NCBI RefSeq assembly: GCF_029873635.1
Contig: NC_080427.1
Location: forward strand, 71,102,848 to 71,166,847
Direction of reading: 5' to 3'
Source of the DNA: Malania oleifera
Taxonomy: Eukaryota; Streptophyta; Magnoliopsida; Santalales; Ximeniaceae
Length of the DNA: 64,000 nucleotides
The stretch's first letter is position 1, and each line of letters starts with the position of its first letter. Of the stretch, positions 1-11,639 are shown piece by piece. Under the pieces are notes generated by a model, which saw only the letters and a list, made by a program, of their open reading frames with translations, was not told the origin of the DNA and did no database searches. A program made the position numbers and the translations under genes.

Positions 1-1160
1 GAGACAAAAGCAGCTGCAATCTTTGTTGCAAATATTGTGTTAAAATCTTGATTTCTAGGGTTTGATTTGCACATGACTGTCTATTAGAACATGTTCAAGG
101 GTATTTTTTGGTTTAAGAATAGGTTAATCTAGGGTTTATAGGAAAATAATCCAAAAGTTGGGATTTTGAGGTCATACTTGTCTCTAGGGCTAGGATAGGA
201 TAAGAAGAGCTAGAAAGAATAGAGAACAAAAATATTAAGTATACGTGGGAAAGAGACAAGAGAGAAGAGAGTTAGAAAAGAAGCCATTTTTTGTGTGCAT
301 GAATTAATAACAAGGCCAAAGTAGAGTGAAGGAAGTCTTAAGGGTTAAAATAAGAAAAAAAATTGCATAAAAGAAGCATGCAAATATGTTAAGTTGTCAT
401 CGACACCATTATCGCTAACGATGGTCAGCCAAGTAATAATAGTTGTGATTTTGGGAGATTTTCAGCCATGCTTTTGATCTAAAAAGGTTTTTGGGGGCAT
501 AGATGGCTCGAACGATGGTGGTCTAATGCAAAAAGGGTGTTGGAGGAGGCTAGAATGAGAAGTGGAAGCTTACAACGTTGTTAGGATTCCAATAACTCAT
601 TGGAGTGTGGCCAAAGAAATCAACAACCTTGCATGCATTCCCCATGCATGCATCATGTGCATAGCACATATGATACTTTAAAAAGTCCACTCAAATCAGT
701 TGACTAGTTTATGCATTAAAAAAATTATTTTAAACTACAAAAATTGATAAAAAAATTTTAAATTAAAAAATTTTCTAAAAAAAGGAGATAACCATGAAAA
801 AATCCTTTTCCTAAAACCATTTTCTTAATTTATTTTATTTATTATTTATTTCTAAATTTTGTTTAATTTGATTATTTCTAATTAAAAAATATTTTCATTT
901 CAAGTTTTCAGAGAGCTTTTTGTTTATTAATTTCAAGGGACTCCTTTGTAATCTTTAAGGATTGTTCAGGTTGATTTTTGTTCTATTTAACTATTTTCTA
1001 TTAGTTTTCTTATATTTTCTTATAGTTTTAGTCTTTATAAATTGATAAAAATTCATAAAAAATATATATAAAAATAAAAATTCCATTGAGTTTTTAGTTT
1101 TGTTTTTATGGTTTTTCAAGTGTCTTGAAGTCATTTGCGTCCTAATTTGAGTATGAAAGT
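1..1160. other. AT-rich stretch without a recognisable gene
   Basis: No open frame of useful length and no protein-family similarity was seen on either strand. The right part (about 950-1160), rich in A and T with many TTTT runs, continues in sense after the solo LTR at 3324. It is therefore probably part of the LTR of the old Gypsy element whose primer site is at 4383, but I could not find where that LTR begins. Confidence 0.4.
630..652. repeat. Perfect inverted repeat with RY-type CATGCATG arms
   Basis: Two 9-base arms (TGCATGCAT and ATGCATGCA) are exact reverse complements separated by five bases, TCCCC. Each arm contains the plant RY core CATGCA. It lies in non-coding sequence, so whether it does anything is unknown. 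Confidence 0.6.
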
Positions 1161-1165
1161 CAAAG

Positions 1166-3318
1166 TGTTGACCCTATGGGTTATATCCTGGTTTTGATAA
1201 TGACAAATACTCAAGTATTTAATGGTTGACTAGTTCATGTGCAAGTTTATATTAGCAGATATATTGATAGCACGTGAAAGCTTGAAGCCTGAAGACCTTG
1301 AAGATTAGTTGATGTTGTAACTTATATTATCATTCAATTTGGGTCTGTAATAGTAAATAGGAAAAAGGTCTGTGATATTTAATGCATATCATGCATGTAG
1401 GAACTACAAGCTCAAAGACCTTAGAATGACTCTAGGTCCCTACACAAAATCATGACCTTAGAAAGATCTTAGGGATCACCCTTCGGTCGACCAGCACTGG
1501 ATTTTTTTGGTGTCCTAAAGAAGACCTAGACTGACCTTAGGACTCCCTATAATTTATAAAAATATGCCCTATAGTCTTAAACATTAATCATTATATAAAC
1601 ATGGTTACTATACATAGGGAATAGAACCGAAATGCATTAAAAATGCATGTTCAATCGACCATACCTTCACAATGTAAATCTGTTGGTCGACCGAACCGGT
1701 CAAGCAGTCAACATTTTGACCATAGCTCGGTCGACCGTATTGTACCAAGTTCATATGACTTGGTCGACCGAACTCCCACTGAGTCAACATTTGATTCCTC
1801 GGTCGATCGACCAAATTTAAATGGGCAATACCCTGGTCGACTGAACCCCCACGTGGGAGAATCCAATGCCCTGTTTAACCGAACTTCATAGTTCAAAATC
1901 ACTTGGTCGACCAAACTGCGCGAAAATGGACAAATCACCTTGGAACCCTATTGTCTAGTTGACAGAACTTCTAGTTCAAATTTTATCTGGTCAATCGAAC
2001 TTGGACACTTGGTTAACTGAACCTCACCTTCGGTCGACTAGTGCTCTCGGGTTGCCATATTATTTTTACCGCAGTTAAATTTTTAAACAGGGTTAATTAT
2101 GCTTAAATTTTTTTGAACAATCCTAATAATACCCTACATGTCCTAAACAATCATAATTTGCCCAACTTCTATATATAGGGACTCATTTGTAAAAATTAGG
2201 AGAAGATTAGCAAGATCATTAACGAAATATCCTCTTAAATTTAAAAATCCTATTTTGCCATATACTATCCAAAATACTCCTTTACTTCGTTTTCTTTGAA
2301 CATCCAAGCCTAGAGAGAGTGTTTAGATTATTAGTGCTTTATCCTAATAGCCCTATACTCTCATTGATATTTGTATTGTTTGATTTTTGTTGAGAGTTTG
2401 GCTAGGGTTCTTCCCACGGATTTAACTTGATAAATCTTGTGCTGGGAAAACTCTTTAGCTTGAGGATCTTTGCATTGTCACTGCAAGATTCCTTAAGTAA
2501 TTATTTTTGTGTGCAAAATATTTTTCAAAGCTTATTTCCAAACAACTCTTGTGCTTGATACTATTTGAGAAAATATTTTTGAGTTCGTTTGAATAATATT
2601 GCTAGCATATTTGAAACACTAATTTGATATTGAGATTTCATATACTTTGCTTTCAAAGATTAGCTTGTTTGAACACTCTTGTGCTTGACTGAGTATAATC
2701 ATTATATTGAGTGTAGATTGCACATGTACCCCACTGAGCTTACAGTTTCTATATGTTTGGTGTGGATTCATTATTACTTGCACATATTGTAGTACATATT
2801 TACTTAGTATGAGAGGTATATTTCCGTGTACGCAAAAATTGTATTACACATTTTTTGTATTCTAGGCATGGGCTTGTAGAAGGAGACTAGCCCTAGTAAA
2901 TAGTCTCGGACTAGCTTAAACCTGGTTAGGAAAGTTAGGTGCGCCATCCTGATAAGGTGTGTTGGTTGAGGTCAGCTCCTTGAATTGACCTAGTTGCAAC
3001 CAGTGCCGCTCCACCTATGAAGTGAACCATTAGTGGAATCCTTGGGCTTGTGAGCTAGAGGTAGGGACGTAGGCACAGTTGACCAAACCCCGATAACATA
3101 TCGTGTGTCTATTTATATTTCCGCACTTTATATTTACCACATATGTATGTTATATTGTGAATGCTGCATATGATTTAATTTTCGCATATCATTATCTGTG
3201 CAATTGGTGTATGCTTAGAAAGACCCTAGGGTGTATTATACAGCTATCTCATTTAACCTAGGAGATAAATTTTAAAATTCTAATTCACCCCCCTCTTGAG
3301 AATACGCCAAAGCCAACA
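1166..3318 (+). mobile_element. Solo LTR no. 1, Sirevirus-like Copia family
   Basis: A 2153-base unit begins TGTTGACC and ends CCAACA. It is flanked by an exact 5-base target duplication, CAAAG, at 1161-1165 and 3319-3323. No internal region or second LTR is attached, so it is a solo LTR left by LTR-LTR recombination. It is homologous along its length to 55419-57606 and, inverted, to 52790-54879. Shared landmarks are the opening GGTTTTGATAATGACAAA, a block of GGTCGACCGA-like repeats, a CTATATATAGGGACTCATTT promoter-like stretch near 2170, and a 3' end reading AATTCACCCCCCTCTTG. The C-rich end and TGTTG/CAACA termini resemble Sirevirus LTRs; that lineage is an inference. Confidence 0.9.
1485..2040 (+). 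repeat. Array of GGTCGACCGAAC-like motifs in solo LTR no. 1
   Basis: About a dozen degenerate copies of a 10-12 base motif centred on GTCGAC (for example GGTCGACCGAAC near 1686, 1731, 1764 and 1833) occur every 30-45 bases, with unrelated sequence between. The motif is close to its own reverse complement, so both strands show similar apparent open frames across it (about 1643-1938). Those frames are by-products of the array, not genes. The same block occurs in the other two solo LTRs. Confidence 0.85.
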
Positions 3319-3323
3319 CAAAG

Positions 3324-4379
3324 AATGCATGAAAATTGAACTTCAGCAGCACTTGAAACCTTGTTTTGTGTGCTATTATATATTTGTATAGGATTGAATG
3401 ATTGAATTGTGGCAAGACCCAATAAAATGACACTCTTAGGATGTCTATTTGGAGAAGTTTATGTTGTTTTAGATCGTATGCATGCTCTAACTGATATGTG
3501 TGGTTGTTTTTCTATAATGTGATTCAAACTTGTTTGCAAAGTGATATTTGAGTTCTTATATGAATATGATAACGGGTTGAATGCTTAGGAATCTAAAAAT
3601 ACTACATCTTAATTAATGAATTCGATGATGGATTCCCGAAGAGCATGTTATTGTTCTTCGCGTGGTTCTTGAGGTAAGTGAAGTATTATGATGCTGATGG
3701 GTTACCTAATGGTTGTAAGGTAGAACAATAAGTCAATCTAACACTCTTTTCAAATCCAAAATCATATTGCTTTGTAATACATGATTGTATGTATATTTAA
3801 GGATGCAATAATACATTTAGCATCCTTTAACAAAGTTTTTTGTATGATTCGTGTGATAGAACCATTTGACCAAAGTTATAAACTTTAATCAATGAATCTG
3901 ATGATGAATCCCCAAAGTACATATTATTCTTTGTGCGGTTCTTAAGGTGAGGGAAGCTTGACAACTTTGATGGGTTACCCAATGGTTATGAGGGGGAACA
4001 ATACTTAAAGGAAAGGTAACCTATCTTAATAAATATTCAAAGACCAGTCCTGATTGATATTTGAACATCCTAAACTTATTATGATACAATTCAAAAGGAT
4101 GAGTGTGTAGGGGGTGCTAGTACCTTCCCCTCATATAACCAAACTCTTGAACATGACTCTAGAATGTAGACTAGAGGCTATTAGATCCTTAGACCTTAAG
4201 ATTAGCTTGAGACCAATTTATAGATAGTAATTAGATAAACTTAACCATGCTTAGAAAAAAAAGAAGAAGAAGTTAGCAGTGACTTCGTGAACCTACAAAG
4301 TGCAAATAAAGATCAATTAACACATTTTTGGATAGTCATCACCATCGAGGTGTTGGATCATGGTTTGCACGCGTTGACA
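3324..4379 (+). repeat. Right part of the 5' LTR of an old Gypsy element
   Basis: The sequence resumes after the CAAAG target duplication of the solo LTR and runs to a CA dinucleotide at 4378-4379, three bases before a Gypsy-type primer-binding site. It is non-coding. Two related blocks of about 115 bases inside it are listed separately. The left end of this LTR is not identified and probably lies to the left of 1161. No 3' LTR partner was found in the window. Confidence 0.5.
3613..4002 (+). repeat. Pair of diverged direct repeats, about 115 bases each
   Basis: Copies at about 3613-3730 and 3890-4002 share the order AATGAATYYGATGATG, GTGYGGTTCTT, GATGGGTTACC and AATGGTTRTRAGG, followed by AACAATA. 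They are about 275 bases apart. They lie in the LTR of the old Gypsy element and suggest an internal duplication of part of that LTR. Confidence 0.65.
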
Positions 4380-4382
4380 ACT

Positions 4383-4400
4383 TGGCGACTCCACTGGGAA
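4383..4400 (+). promoter_or_regulatory. Primer-binding site of the old Gypsy element
   Basis: TGGCGACTCCACTGGGAA closely matches the TGGCGACTCCRCTGGGGA primer site of many plant Ty3/Gypsy elements. It sits three bases after the presumed LTR end. It shows that the DUF7745-like ORF downstream belongs to a plus-strand Gypsy element. Confidence 0.75.
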
Positions 4401-5109
4401 CTCTAGAAAGTCAAGCCAAAAGATAAGTTTAGGATTGTTCAAACAACAAATTAAACATGGTCTTTCAAACTTCCATGTCTTTAATTGTTGGTTTCTTTTT
4501 ATAAATGAGTTTATATGATGTGGTTTTGGATAACTTTATTTGCACACACTTACAAGCCTTATATCCAAACTTGTCCTTTTAGATTAGATAGGGATAGAAT
4601 AGTGTTCTTTTTGGTGAGACATTAGCCTTCACATAGGCCCACGAAACATCCCACTTAAATTGTATCTCTCTCGAACCTCCAAGGTAAAGGACAGAGACTT
4701 TACTAGTCTACTTATAAATGATAGTGGAAACAATTTAGGAACTTTTTATCCTTAGGGTAAACCCAACCACACGTAAAAGACCTAGTTCCCATGCATTAAG
4801 ATAGAGCTACATAGATCCAATCCAAAAGGGATAAGGACCTCATCCTTGTACAACAAAAGTGCTTCATGTATATGATTATGTTTCTTACTTTCTTTGATGA
4901 TTTGTTCATGCATGTAATCATTCTTTATGCATTTGACATGTTTTAAGATGGAGCCTTGCCATGGAAATATTAGTCAAACTCCATAAAACGGTAGTGGTCA
5001 TCTTGGAGATTAAGCAAAAAGTTCTCATGAGTTCTTGGAAAATGGTAGAATAGGGCAAAAGCATTGTAGATGATCAACATATATTGTAGCCATAGATTGT
5101 GTCCAGGAC

Positions 5110-5905
5110 TATCAATCAGAATAAGTTACAAGAATTGTTTGATATTTGGTAGAGTTGGTCGGCAATTTGTTTGTCTTCATTCGAGCAGATGTCTTGGGAT
5201 ATCATGTCACTAATACATATCCTAATAAATGGAAGCATGATATCAAAGCAATAGTGAATTGCACCATATAGGATCTATTGGCCTAATAAGAAGAAAACCA
5301 TTCACAGGTATTTATTTAAGGCCATATGAATCAAAATAGATCAATAGAGTGAGAACATAAAGAAGAAGGGCAATGGTCATGTCCTAACTTGTTAGTTCCT
5401 GAAATAGGTCATGAGAAGCAACTAGAAAGATGAAATTTGCATTAATACCATGGCTATTACAATATATGGCACAATGATATTTCCCAAAGCATTGGGCCAT
5501 GTAAATGAAGTGATAATTTATCCCCTTACTCAAGTTAGATACAAAACAAAAAATCTCATGCCCATTGTCTTTATAGAAAATTTTAGGTCATTGGATTATT
5601 ATTGAATCAAAGGAAAGGGAAGATTTTAAAGTTGACTTCCCGTGTTATATGTATAGATTTTGAGTCACTTTGTTCCCTTAAAAAGCAAGTTCATCAAAAA
5701 CCATACTTGTTTTAGAGCTCTCCTATTTCAGAGTTTATTACAGTAAAATGGGTCTCTAAGGTTGACAAGGAAGGAAGTGAGGACAGATCTCAACACCTAG
5801 CTAGATAAGAGGTAGTATGGAAAGCTTCATGGATGCCACATATAGAACTCTTATACTGATATAGGGACCTATCGAGTGTACCTTTAATGGGAATATGGGA
5901 TACAA
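5110..5905 (+). pseudogene. DUF7745-like gag-associated ORF, first part (interrupted)
   Basis: A decayed reading frame with several stops encodes a stretch resembling the plant-mobile-domain-like protein (DUF7745) that precedes gag in a group of plant Gypsy elements. Clear anchors are KKKGNGHVLTC near 5365-5400, and AIYGTMIFPKALGHVNEVII at about 5453-5516, which is the family signature. The frame breaks at the Tekay insertion point at 5906 and resumes at 14877. Its role in transposition is not established. Between the primer site (4400) and 5110 the same element continues without a recognisable domain. Confidence 0.7.
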
Positions 5906-7453
5906 TGTCAAGCCTCAAACCCGCAGATAGGTCCCAAGTGTGAATATAGTAACCTAACATGTCTCTGTATCAATTAAACATACATGATACAATACCAAAT
6001 GAGGGTCCGACCCCGTGGGGTACACGTAAACCCTATACACCTTCACATAAATATCCATACTCATCAAATATGCAGTGAAAACTGTTCTTTCTATACATAC
6101 ATCATACCATACAAGAGTCTATACAGAACTAGAATATACGTTCTTGAAATTACAGTACATACTCCGGGTGTCTACAAAACCCAATAATGACAATCCGATT
6201 ACAAAACTCGTACTTACACAGGTACTAAACGTAGCTAACTGACACCCCCGCTTCCAAATGCTAGGATGCTAGTTTCGGCTACCTGAAGGACCTAAAAAAC
6301 ATTTGTATATTTGGGGTAAGACACCTCTCAGTAAGGAAGAAAGCAGGTTATATCAGTGTGTGGTATACGAGTGTTATTTCAGCGTAAAACATAACACAAT
6401 ACAATAAAGTACAATATAGTTCAATACAGTTCCAGTATTTTTCACAATCCAGTTCTAGTACATACGATACCCAAACATATGGTCAGTGTAGTCACACTAA
6501 GCACCCAATTACCCTGCAATAACCGAAGCCTCACAGCAATAATGTCACCAATACGAACACCCGATAACCTGCAATAACTGAAGTCTCGCAGCGATATCAT
6601 TGCCACTACGGTGTAGCGCACACCCATCGGTGACTAGCCGAAAAGAACTGGCGATTTTTCACACCCTTGAATATAAAGCTGGACACTCTCACCCATGGTA
6701 ATTAGCCGAGACATGGCGTCATTGTACGATAATTAGCCGCCCCTAGCTGATTCAGCGTACGGTAATTAGCCGCCCCTAGCCAATTTATAAAACCTAAAAC
6801 AATTTTGGAACTCATGTCCCTATACTCATCAGCGTACTGTAATTAGCCGCCCTTAGCTAATTTTTACAAAACCTGGAACATTTTACATACAACAGTTCAT
6901 TCCACACTTATTTGGTATACAACAAATCATATCATTTTCAATTCAAGAATACAGTTTAATACAAATATGGGTACAGTCATCTCAATACTACAATTTTAAT
7001 ACAACATACTATTTCTCTAACAAAATAGAGATGATACCCGAAACCCCTAAATTTTTCCAAAAACTGTAACCCAAAAATCGCGCATTTTCACTTGATAGAT
7101 TTTCCCAAATAAGCAACCAAAACATACATACGATCGTAAACTATAGGTTTACCGATCTTGATTTCAAAAATAAACTGATATAAACAGAATCCCCTTACCT
7201 TTTTCCGAATACTAAACTACGAACTCTACGGCTCCAAAGCTACGAATCAAGTCCCCAAAACCTAAACATCCAAGAACTATACTTTACTTACTACTACACA
7301 TATACCGAAACGAAACTAAAATCGGACCCTTACCTTGGTTTTGACCCGAAAATCCTCGAAACGAAGATATGATCGACTATTCTCAAAGAGATTCCTCCCC
7401 TAATCCACGCAGTAATGTCGGATCGTTGAATCAAGTGACGAATAGCGAAGAAT

Positions 7454-7456
<3 letters not shown>

Positions 7457-7530
<74 letters not shown>
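7457..7530 (+). repeat. (AG)37 microsatellite inside an LTR
   Basis: An uninterrupted AG dinucleotide tract of 74 bases. The matching place in the other LTR (about 14495-14552) has only short, interrupted GA runs, so the tract grew after insertion or the partner was disrupted. Confidence 0.95.
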
Positions 7531-7534
<4 letters not shown>

Positions 7535-7599
7535 AGGTTTCTTAGCAACTAAGCAAGAGAAATGGATATTTATAGACCTTTTGACCTAGCCAACCTCGT

Positions 7600-7795
7600 T
7601 GATGAGATGGCACCTTCGTCGATGAATCATCCATACATTTCGTAGATGAACCGGCTCCTTTGGCGACGAACCCTATTGCGATATTTTACAACACGTTCGG
7701 TATCTCATCATCGACGAGGCTTTGAATTTTGGCGATGAAGAGTATGAGGGCTTTCGTCGATGAAAACAATGGCTTCATCGACGAAGCTTGTTAAA
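7600..7795. repeat. Array of TTCGTCGATGAA-like motifs in the Tekay LTR
   Basis: About seven degenerate copies of a near-palindromic motif with a TCGAYGA core occur every 20-40 bases (for example TTCGTCGATGAA near 7615, GGCGACGAACC near 7662, TCATCGACGAGGC near 7708 and TTCATCGACGAAGC near 7776). The block recurs at 14630-14812 in the partner LTR. The layout resembles the GTCGAC arrays of the solo LTRs, although the elements are unrelated. Confidence 0.75.
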
Positions 7796-7855
7796 TTTAC
7801 CTTTTTACCCTTTCTCATTTATTCAATCTACATACCTCGGGTCGAGTTCTTACAA

Positions 7856-7867
7856 CCTCCCCTCCTT
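7856..7867 (-). promoter_or_regulatory. Polypurine tract of the Tekay-type element
   Basis: On the minus strand AAGGAGGGGAGG lies directly before the 3' LTR, where the plus-strand primer of reverse transcription is expected. Confidence 0.7.
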
Positions 7868-8149
7868 ACAAAAATAATTTTGAAATCTCTTATTTACCTA
7901 GTCATATACATACCTGTACGTATACCCAACTCTTAGGAAGAGCTGGCGGCCACCCACATAGCAGCCCCATCCCAAATACATACATACCCTCACTTATGGC
8001 AGAGGAATACCATGGTTACAGACATACACTGTCTCAGGAGCTCGCAATATTACAAAAATCTCCCAAAGACTAACCACACAATACTACTACAATAACAAAG
8101 TATTACATACATACATATATACCCATACCGACCTTGCTATCAAAACCAC

Positions 8150-8270
8150 TACTCAGAACAACTGTGGATATTTTCAGTGTATTTCCATCTCTAACTCCCA
8201 AAAAGCTTCCTCAGCCGCATGATTCCGCCATAGTACCTTCACTAACGGTATCTCCTTGGTACATAGCTTC
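8150..8270 (-). pseudogene. Chromodomain of the Tekay-type polyprotein
   Basis: Minus-strand translation after the integrase tail shows a chromodomain-like end: EIPLVKVLWRNHAAEEASWE and a following acidic stretch. In chromoviruses this module sits at the integrase C terminus and is thought to guide integration to particular chromatin marks. A stop separates it from the integrase tail in this copy (just before KLCTKEIPLVK). Confidence 0.8.
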
Positions 8271-9440
8271 TAAACTTTATGGTCCAGAACCTGAATGGGT
8301 ATCTTTTCATACGCCAAAGCATCCCCAATCTCAAAGGACTCGTAACTATTCACATGCGACAGATCCGGAACGTTCCTCCTCAATATGGATACTTGAAATA
8401 CATTATGGATCCTCGAGAGTGTAGGGGGTAGTGTAATCCTGTAAGCTACTAGACCCACTCGCTCCAGTACCTCGAATGGTCCGATATACCTCGGGCTTAG
8501 CTTGCCCTTCTTGCCGAATCTTATCACTCCTTTCATCGGAGCAATTCTCAGAAATATCTTACCCTCAACCTCGAATTCTAACTCACGATAGCGAACATCC
8601 GTGTAACTCTTCTACCGACTCTGAGCTGATTTAATCCTATCCCTGATCAAACCAACCTTCTTAGAAGTCTGTTGTATGAGTTTAGGACCCAATACCTTTC
8701 GTACACCGACCTTATCCTAATACAAGGGAGACCGACACCTCCAACCATACAATGCCTCGAACGGTGCCATCCCGATACTAGCCTGGAAGCTGTTGTTATA
8801 GGCAAACTCCACCAATGGTAGAAATTGAATCCAACTACCACCGAAGTCTAATACATAAGCTCGTAACATATCCTCCAAGATCTATATCGTCCTCTCTGAC
8901 TGTCCATAAGTCTGGGGGTGGAACACAGTACTGAAAGTAAGCTTTGTCCCCAGTACTTCCTGTAAGCTCTTCTAGAATTGAGAAGTAAACCTTGGGGTCT
9001 CGATCTGAAAAAATGGACACCGGTGTCCTGTGCATTCTGACTATCTCCTGTATGTACAAATCTGCTAGCCTACTCAAAGAGTAACTAACCTTCATCGGTA
9101 CAAAGTGAGCGAATTTGGTCAACCTGTCCACGATTACCTAGATGGCATTCTGCCCATGTATTGCTGATGGTAATTTGGTGACAAAGTCCATGGAGATATG
9201 CTCCCATTTTCACTCCAGAATGCTCAATGGCTACAATGGCCCTGCCGGCCTTTAATGTTCAGCTTTTAGTTGCTGACACATCAGACATTGCTCCAAAAAT
9301 CGAGCAATCTCCCATTTCATGCCACTCCACCAGAAAGATTCGTGCAAATCCCGATACATCTTCGTACCACCCATATGTACCGTATACAAAGAACGATGCG
9401 CCTCCTCCAGGATCGTCCTTTTTATCCCTTCGTTGTTTGG
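8270..9440 (-). pseudogene. Integrase of the Tekay-type element, frameshifted
   Basis: The zinc-binding part lies at about 9252-9400 with the H-H-C-C pattern ([11 protein letters not shown] then CLMCQQLK). The catalytic core starts near 9131 with DRLTKFAHFVPMK and includes SIFSDRDPKVYFS, then breaks up through frameshifts between about 8640 and 8990. The C-terminal part at 8270-8536 reads KGKLSPRYIGPFEVLERVG, the usual GPF/Y module. The enzyme would insert the DNA copy into the genome; here it is split into at least three frames and cannot be functional. Confidence 0.88.
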
Positions 9441-9469
9441 AACGCATAGCCTGGTACCAAACTTTAGTA

Positions 9470-10211
9470 CACCTCCCTTGGAGATGTTATAATCTGCAGC
9501 CAACCCTTGCTTCACTTTCTCTACCACCTCGACTAACTCCGCATCATTAGCTTGTGCGGCTTTAATCCTCTCAAATAATGTCGGCTGGATCACCAAGCTA
9601 ACAATGAAAACCTGATGATTACCATCCAACAAATCCATGCCAAGACTTTCCATACCCCGTCTGATATGATGCTGACCTACTACTACAGATACTGACGCAT
9701 GCTCTGACTTTCGACTCAACGCATTAGCTACCACGTTAGCTTTCCCTGAATGATAGGTAATTGTGCAGTCGTAGTCCTTGATCAGTTCCAACCACCTCCT
9801 CTGCCTCATGTTCAACTCCTTCTGTGTGAAAAAGTATCTGAGGTTCTTGTGGTCCATGATGATCTCACACTGTACACTGTACAAGTAGTGTCTCCAGATC
9901 TTCAATGCATATACTACTGCCACCAACTCAAAATCATGCATGGGTTAATTCTTCTCGTAGTCCTTGAGTTGTCGAGAAGCATAAGCAATTAATTTCCCTT
10001 GTTGCATCAGCACACATCTCAACCCCTTCAGCAATGTGTCATTGTAAATCACGAAACCACCGTCCCTAGATGGGATGGTTAAAATCGGAGCAGTGATTAG
10101 TCGGTGTTTCAACTTCTGGAAACTCTGCTCGCACTCATCGGTCCAATCAAATCTCACACCCTTCCTCGTTAACCGTGTCGGAGGGCCCAATAACTTTGAG
10201 AATCCTTCCAC
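9470..10211 (-). pseudogene. RNase H region of the Tekay-type element
   Basis: The domain follows RT in two frames split near 9942. The N-terminal part (9945-10211) includes VIYNDTLLKGLRCVLMQ, in which the first catalytic Asp of the usual VIYCDAS motif aligns with a position now changed nearby. The second part carries [19 protein letters not shown] and [20 protein letters not shown], ending with [10 protein letters not shown], the usual end of the domain. RNase H removes the RNA template during reverse transcription. Confidence 0.88.
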
Positions 10212-10214
10212 AAA

Positions 10215-11180
10215 TCACCGGTAATACCCAGCCAATCTTAGGAAACTCTGAACATCCTGCATGTTCTTCGGTGTCACCCAATCGACCTCTACTTCTATCT
10301 TACTAGGATCAACTGAGATACCACCCTTCGACATGACATGGCCTAGAAACGTGACCAGATTTAGCCAGAACTCACATTTCTTCAGCTTAGCGTACAACTT
10401 CTTCTCCCACAGTACCTGAAGTACCAACCTCAAATGGTTTTCATGCTCTTTTGAACTTTTAAAGTATACCAGAATGTTGTCGATAAACACCACCACGAAC
10501 TGATCCAGGTATTCATGGAAAATCCTGTTCATTAGGTCCATGAATACCGCCAGAGCGTTAGTCAACCCAAACAGCATGACCAGAAACGCGTAGTGACCAT
10601 ATTGGGTTCAGATAGCAGCCTTCGCAACATCCTCAGTCCTAACTCTCACCTGATGATACCCTGGCCGTCGATTGATCTTTAAAATGACCTGTGTTCCCTG
10701 CAGCTGGTCAAACAAATCATCTATATGAGGCAACAGGTATCGATTCTTCATTATTACCTTGTTGATCTCATGGTAATCAATGCACATTCGCATCGAACCA
10801 TCCTTCTTCTTTACGAACAATACTAGAGATCCCCAGGGTGAAACACTAGGTTTGATAAAGCCCTTGTCCAGTAGTTCCTGCAACTACTCCTTTAACTCTT
10901 TAAGTTCAGCTGGAGTCATCTGGTATAGAGCTTTAGAGATCGATGCCTTACCTGGCAGCAACTCGATAGTGAACTCCACCTCACGATCGGGAGGTAAATT
11001 GGGTAAGTCTTCTGTGAATACATCCAGAAATTCGTTAACCACTCGGATATCTTCCAATTTCGAATCATCCCGAGGTGGTTCCCTCACACAAGCCAGGTAC
11101 CCCTGATAACCCTCCAAGAGTAACCTTCTTGCCTGTATAGCTGATAGAAACTGTGGCGTCGAATGCACACATATTCCCAC
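10215..11180 (-). pseudogene. Reverse transcriptase of the Tekay-type element
   Basis: Conserved RT blocks are visible in order: [81 protein letters not shown] and the catalytic loop [13 protein letters not shown]. The loop reads F-I-D-N where an active enzyme needs F-I-D-D. A stop interrupts near 10884 and a frameshift lies near 10580-10610. RT copies element RNA into DNA; this one is inactive by sequence. Confidence 0.92.
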
Positions 11181-11333
11181 AAACTAATACTCCTACTCCC
11201 TAAGAGGTATAAACACTACTACCTTCCTACAACAATCAATCACCGTATAACTCAAGAATAACCAATCCATCCCCAATATGACTTCAAATCCACACATGTC
11301 GTACACTACAAGGTTCCCTGGTAGCAACCTTCC

Positions 11334-11615
11334 CTAAATAATCACTGGGCAGTTTCCCAACATCTTACAGCAGATCGTTACACTCCCAATCAGTGTAGCC
11401 ACGGACAACCACTCATCCATCACTTGGGTTTCAACCACACACAATTTCACAAAACTAGCAAATATAAACGAATGAGTTGCTCCCAAATCAAATAAAACAA
11501 CAGCTTTATTCGAAAACAATAACATGGTACATGTTACCACGTTCCTAGCGTGTTCGCATCTGCTAGAGTAAGGGAGTACACTCTCACTGGAGTCGTGTTT
11601 GCTTGATAGTTTCAC
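11334..11615 (-). pseudogene. Aspartic protease of the Tekay-type element
   Basis: The frame contains AVVLFDLGATHSFIFASFV. The usual active-site motif is DSGATHSFI, so the Ser next to the catalytic Asp has become Leu. The domain lies between gag and RT as expected. The stretch from 11181 to 11333 continues the protease-RT linker but is broken by stops. Confidence 0.85.
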
Positions 11616-11639
11616 TGAGGCATCTGATTACTTCCTCAA

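Larger units (their letters stand above)
5906..7854 (-). repeat. 3' LTR of the Tekay-type element
   Basis: It begins TGTCAAGCC and ends TTCTTACA on the plus strand, and is co-linear with 12934-14876. A run of AG repeats at 7457-7530 is much longer than in the partner LTR. The block at about 7600-7795 holds TTCGTCGATGAA-like motifs. Many single-base differences from the partner LTR indicate an old insertion. Confidence 0.92.

Noticed and set aside
1643-1938. Overlapping open frames on both strands
   Set aside because: They run through the near-palindromic GTCGAC array of a solo LTR, which reads open on both strands for that reason alone. No protein family matches.
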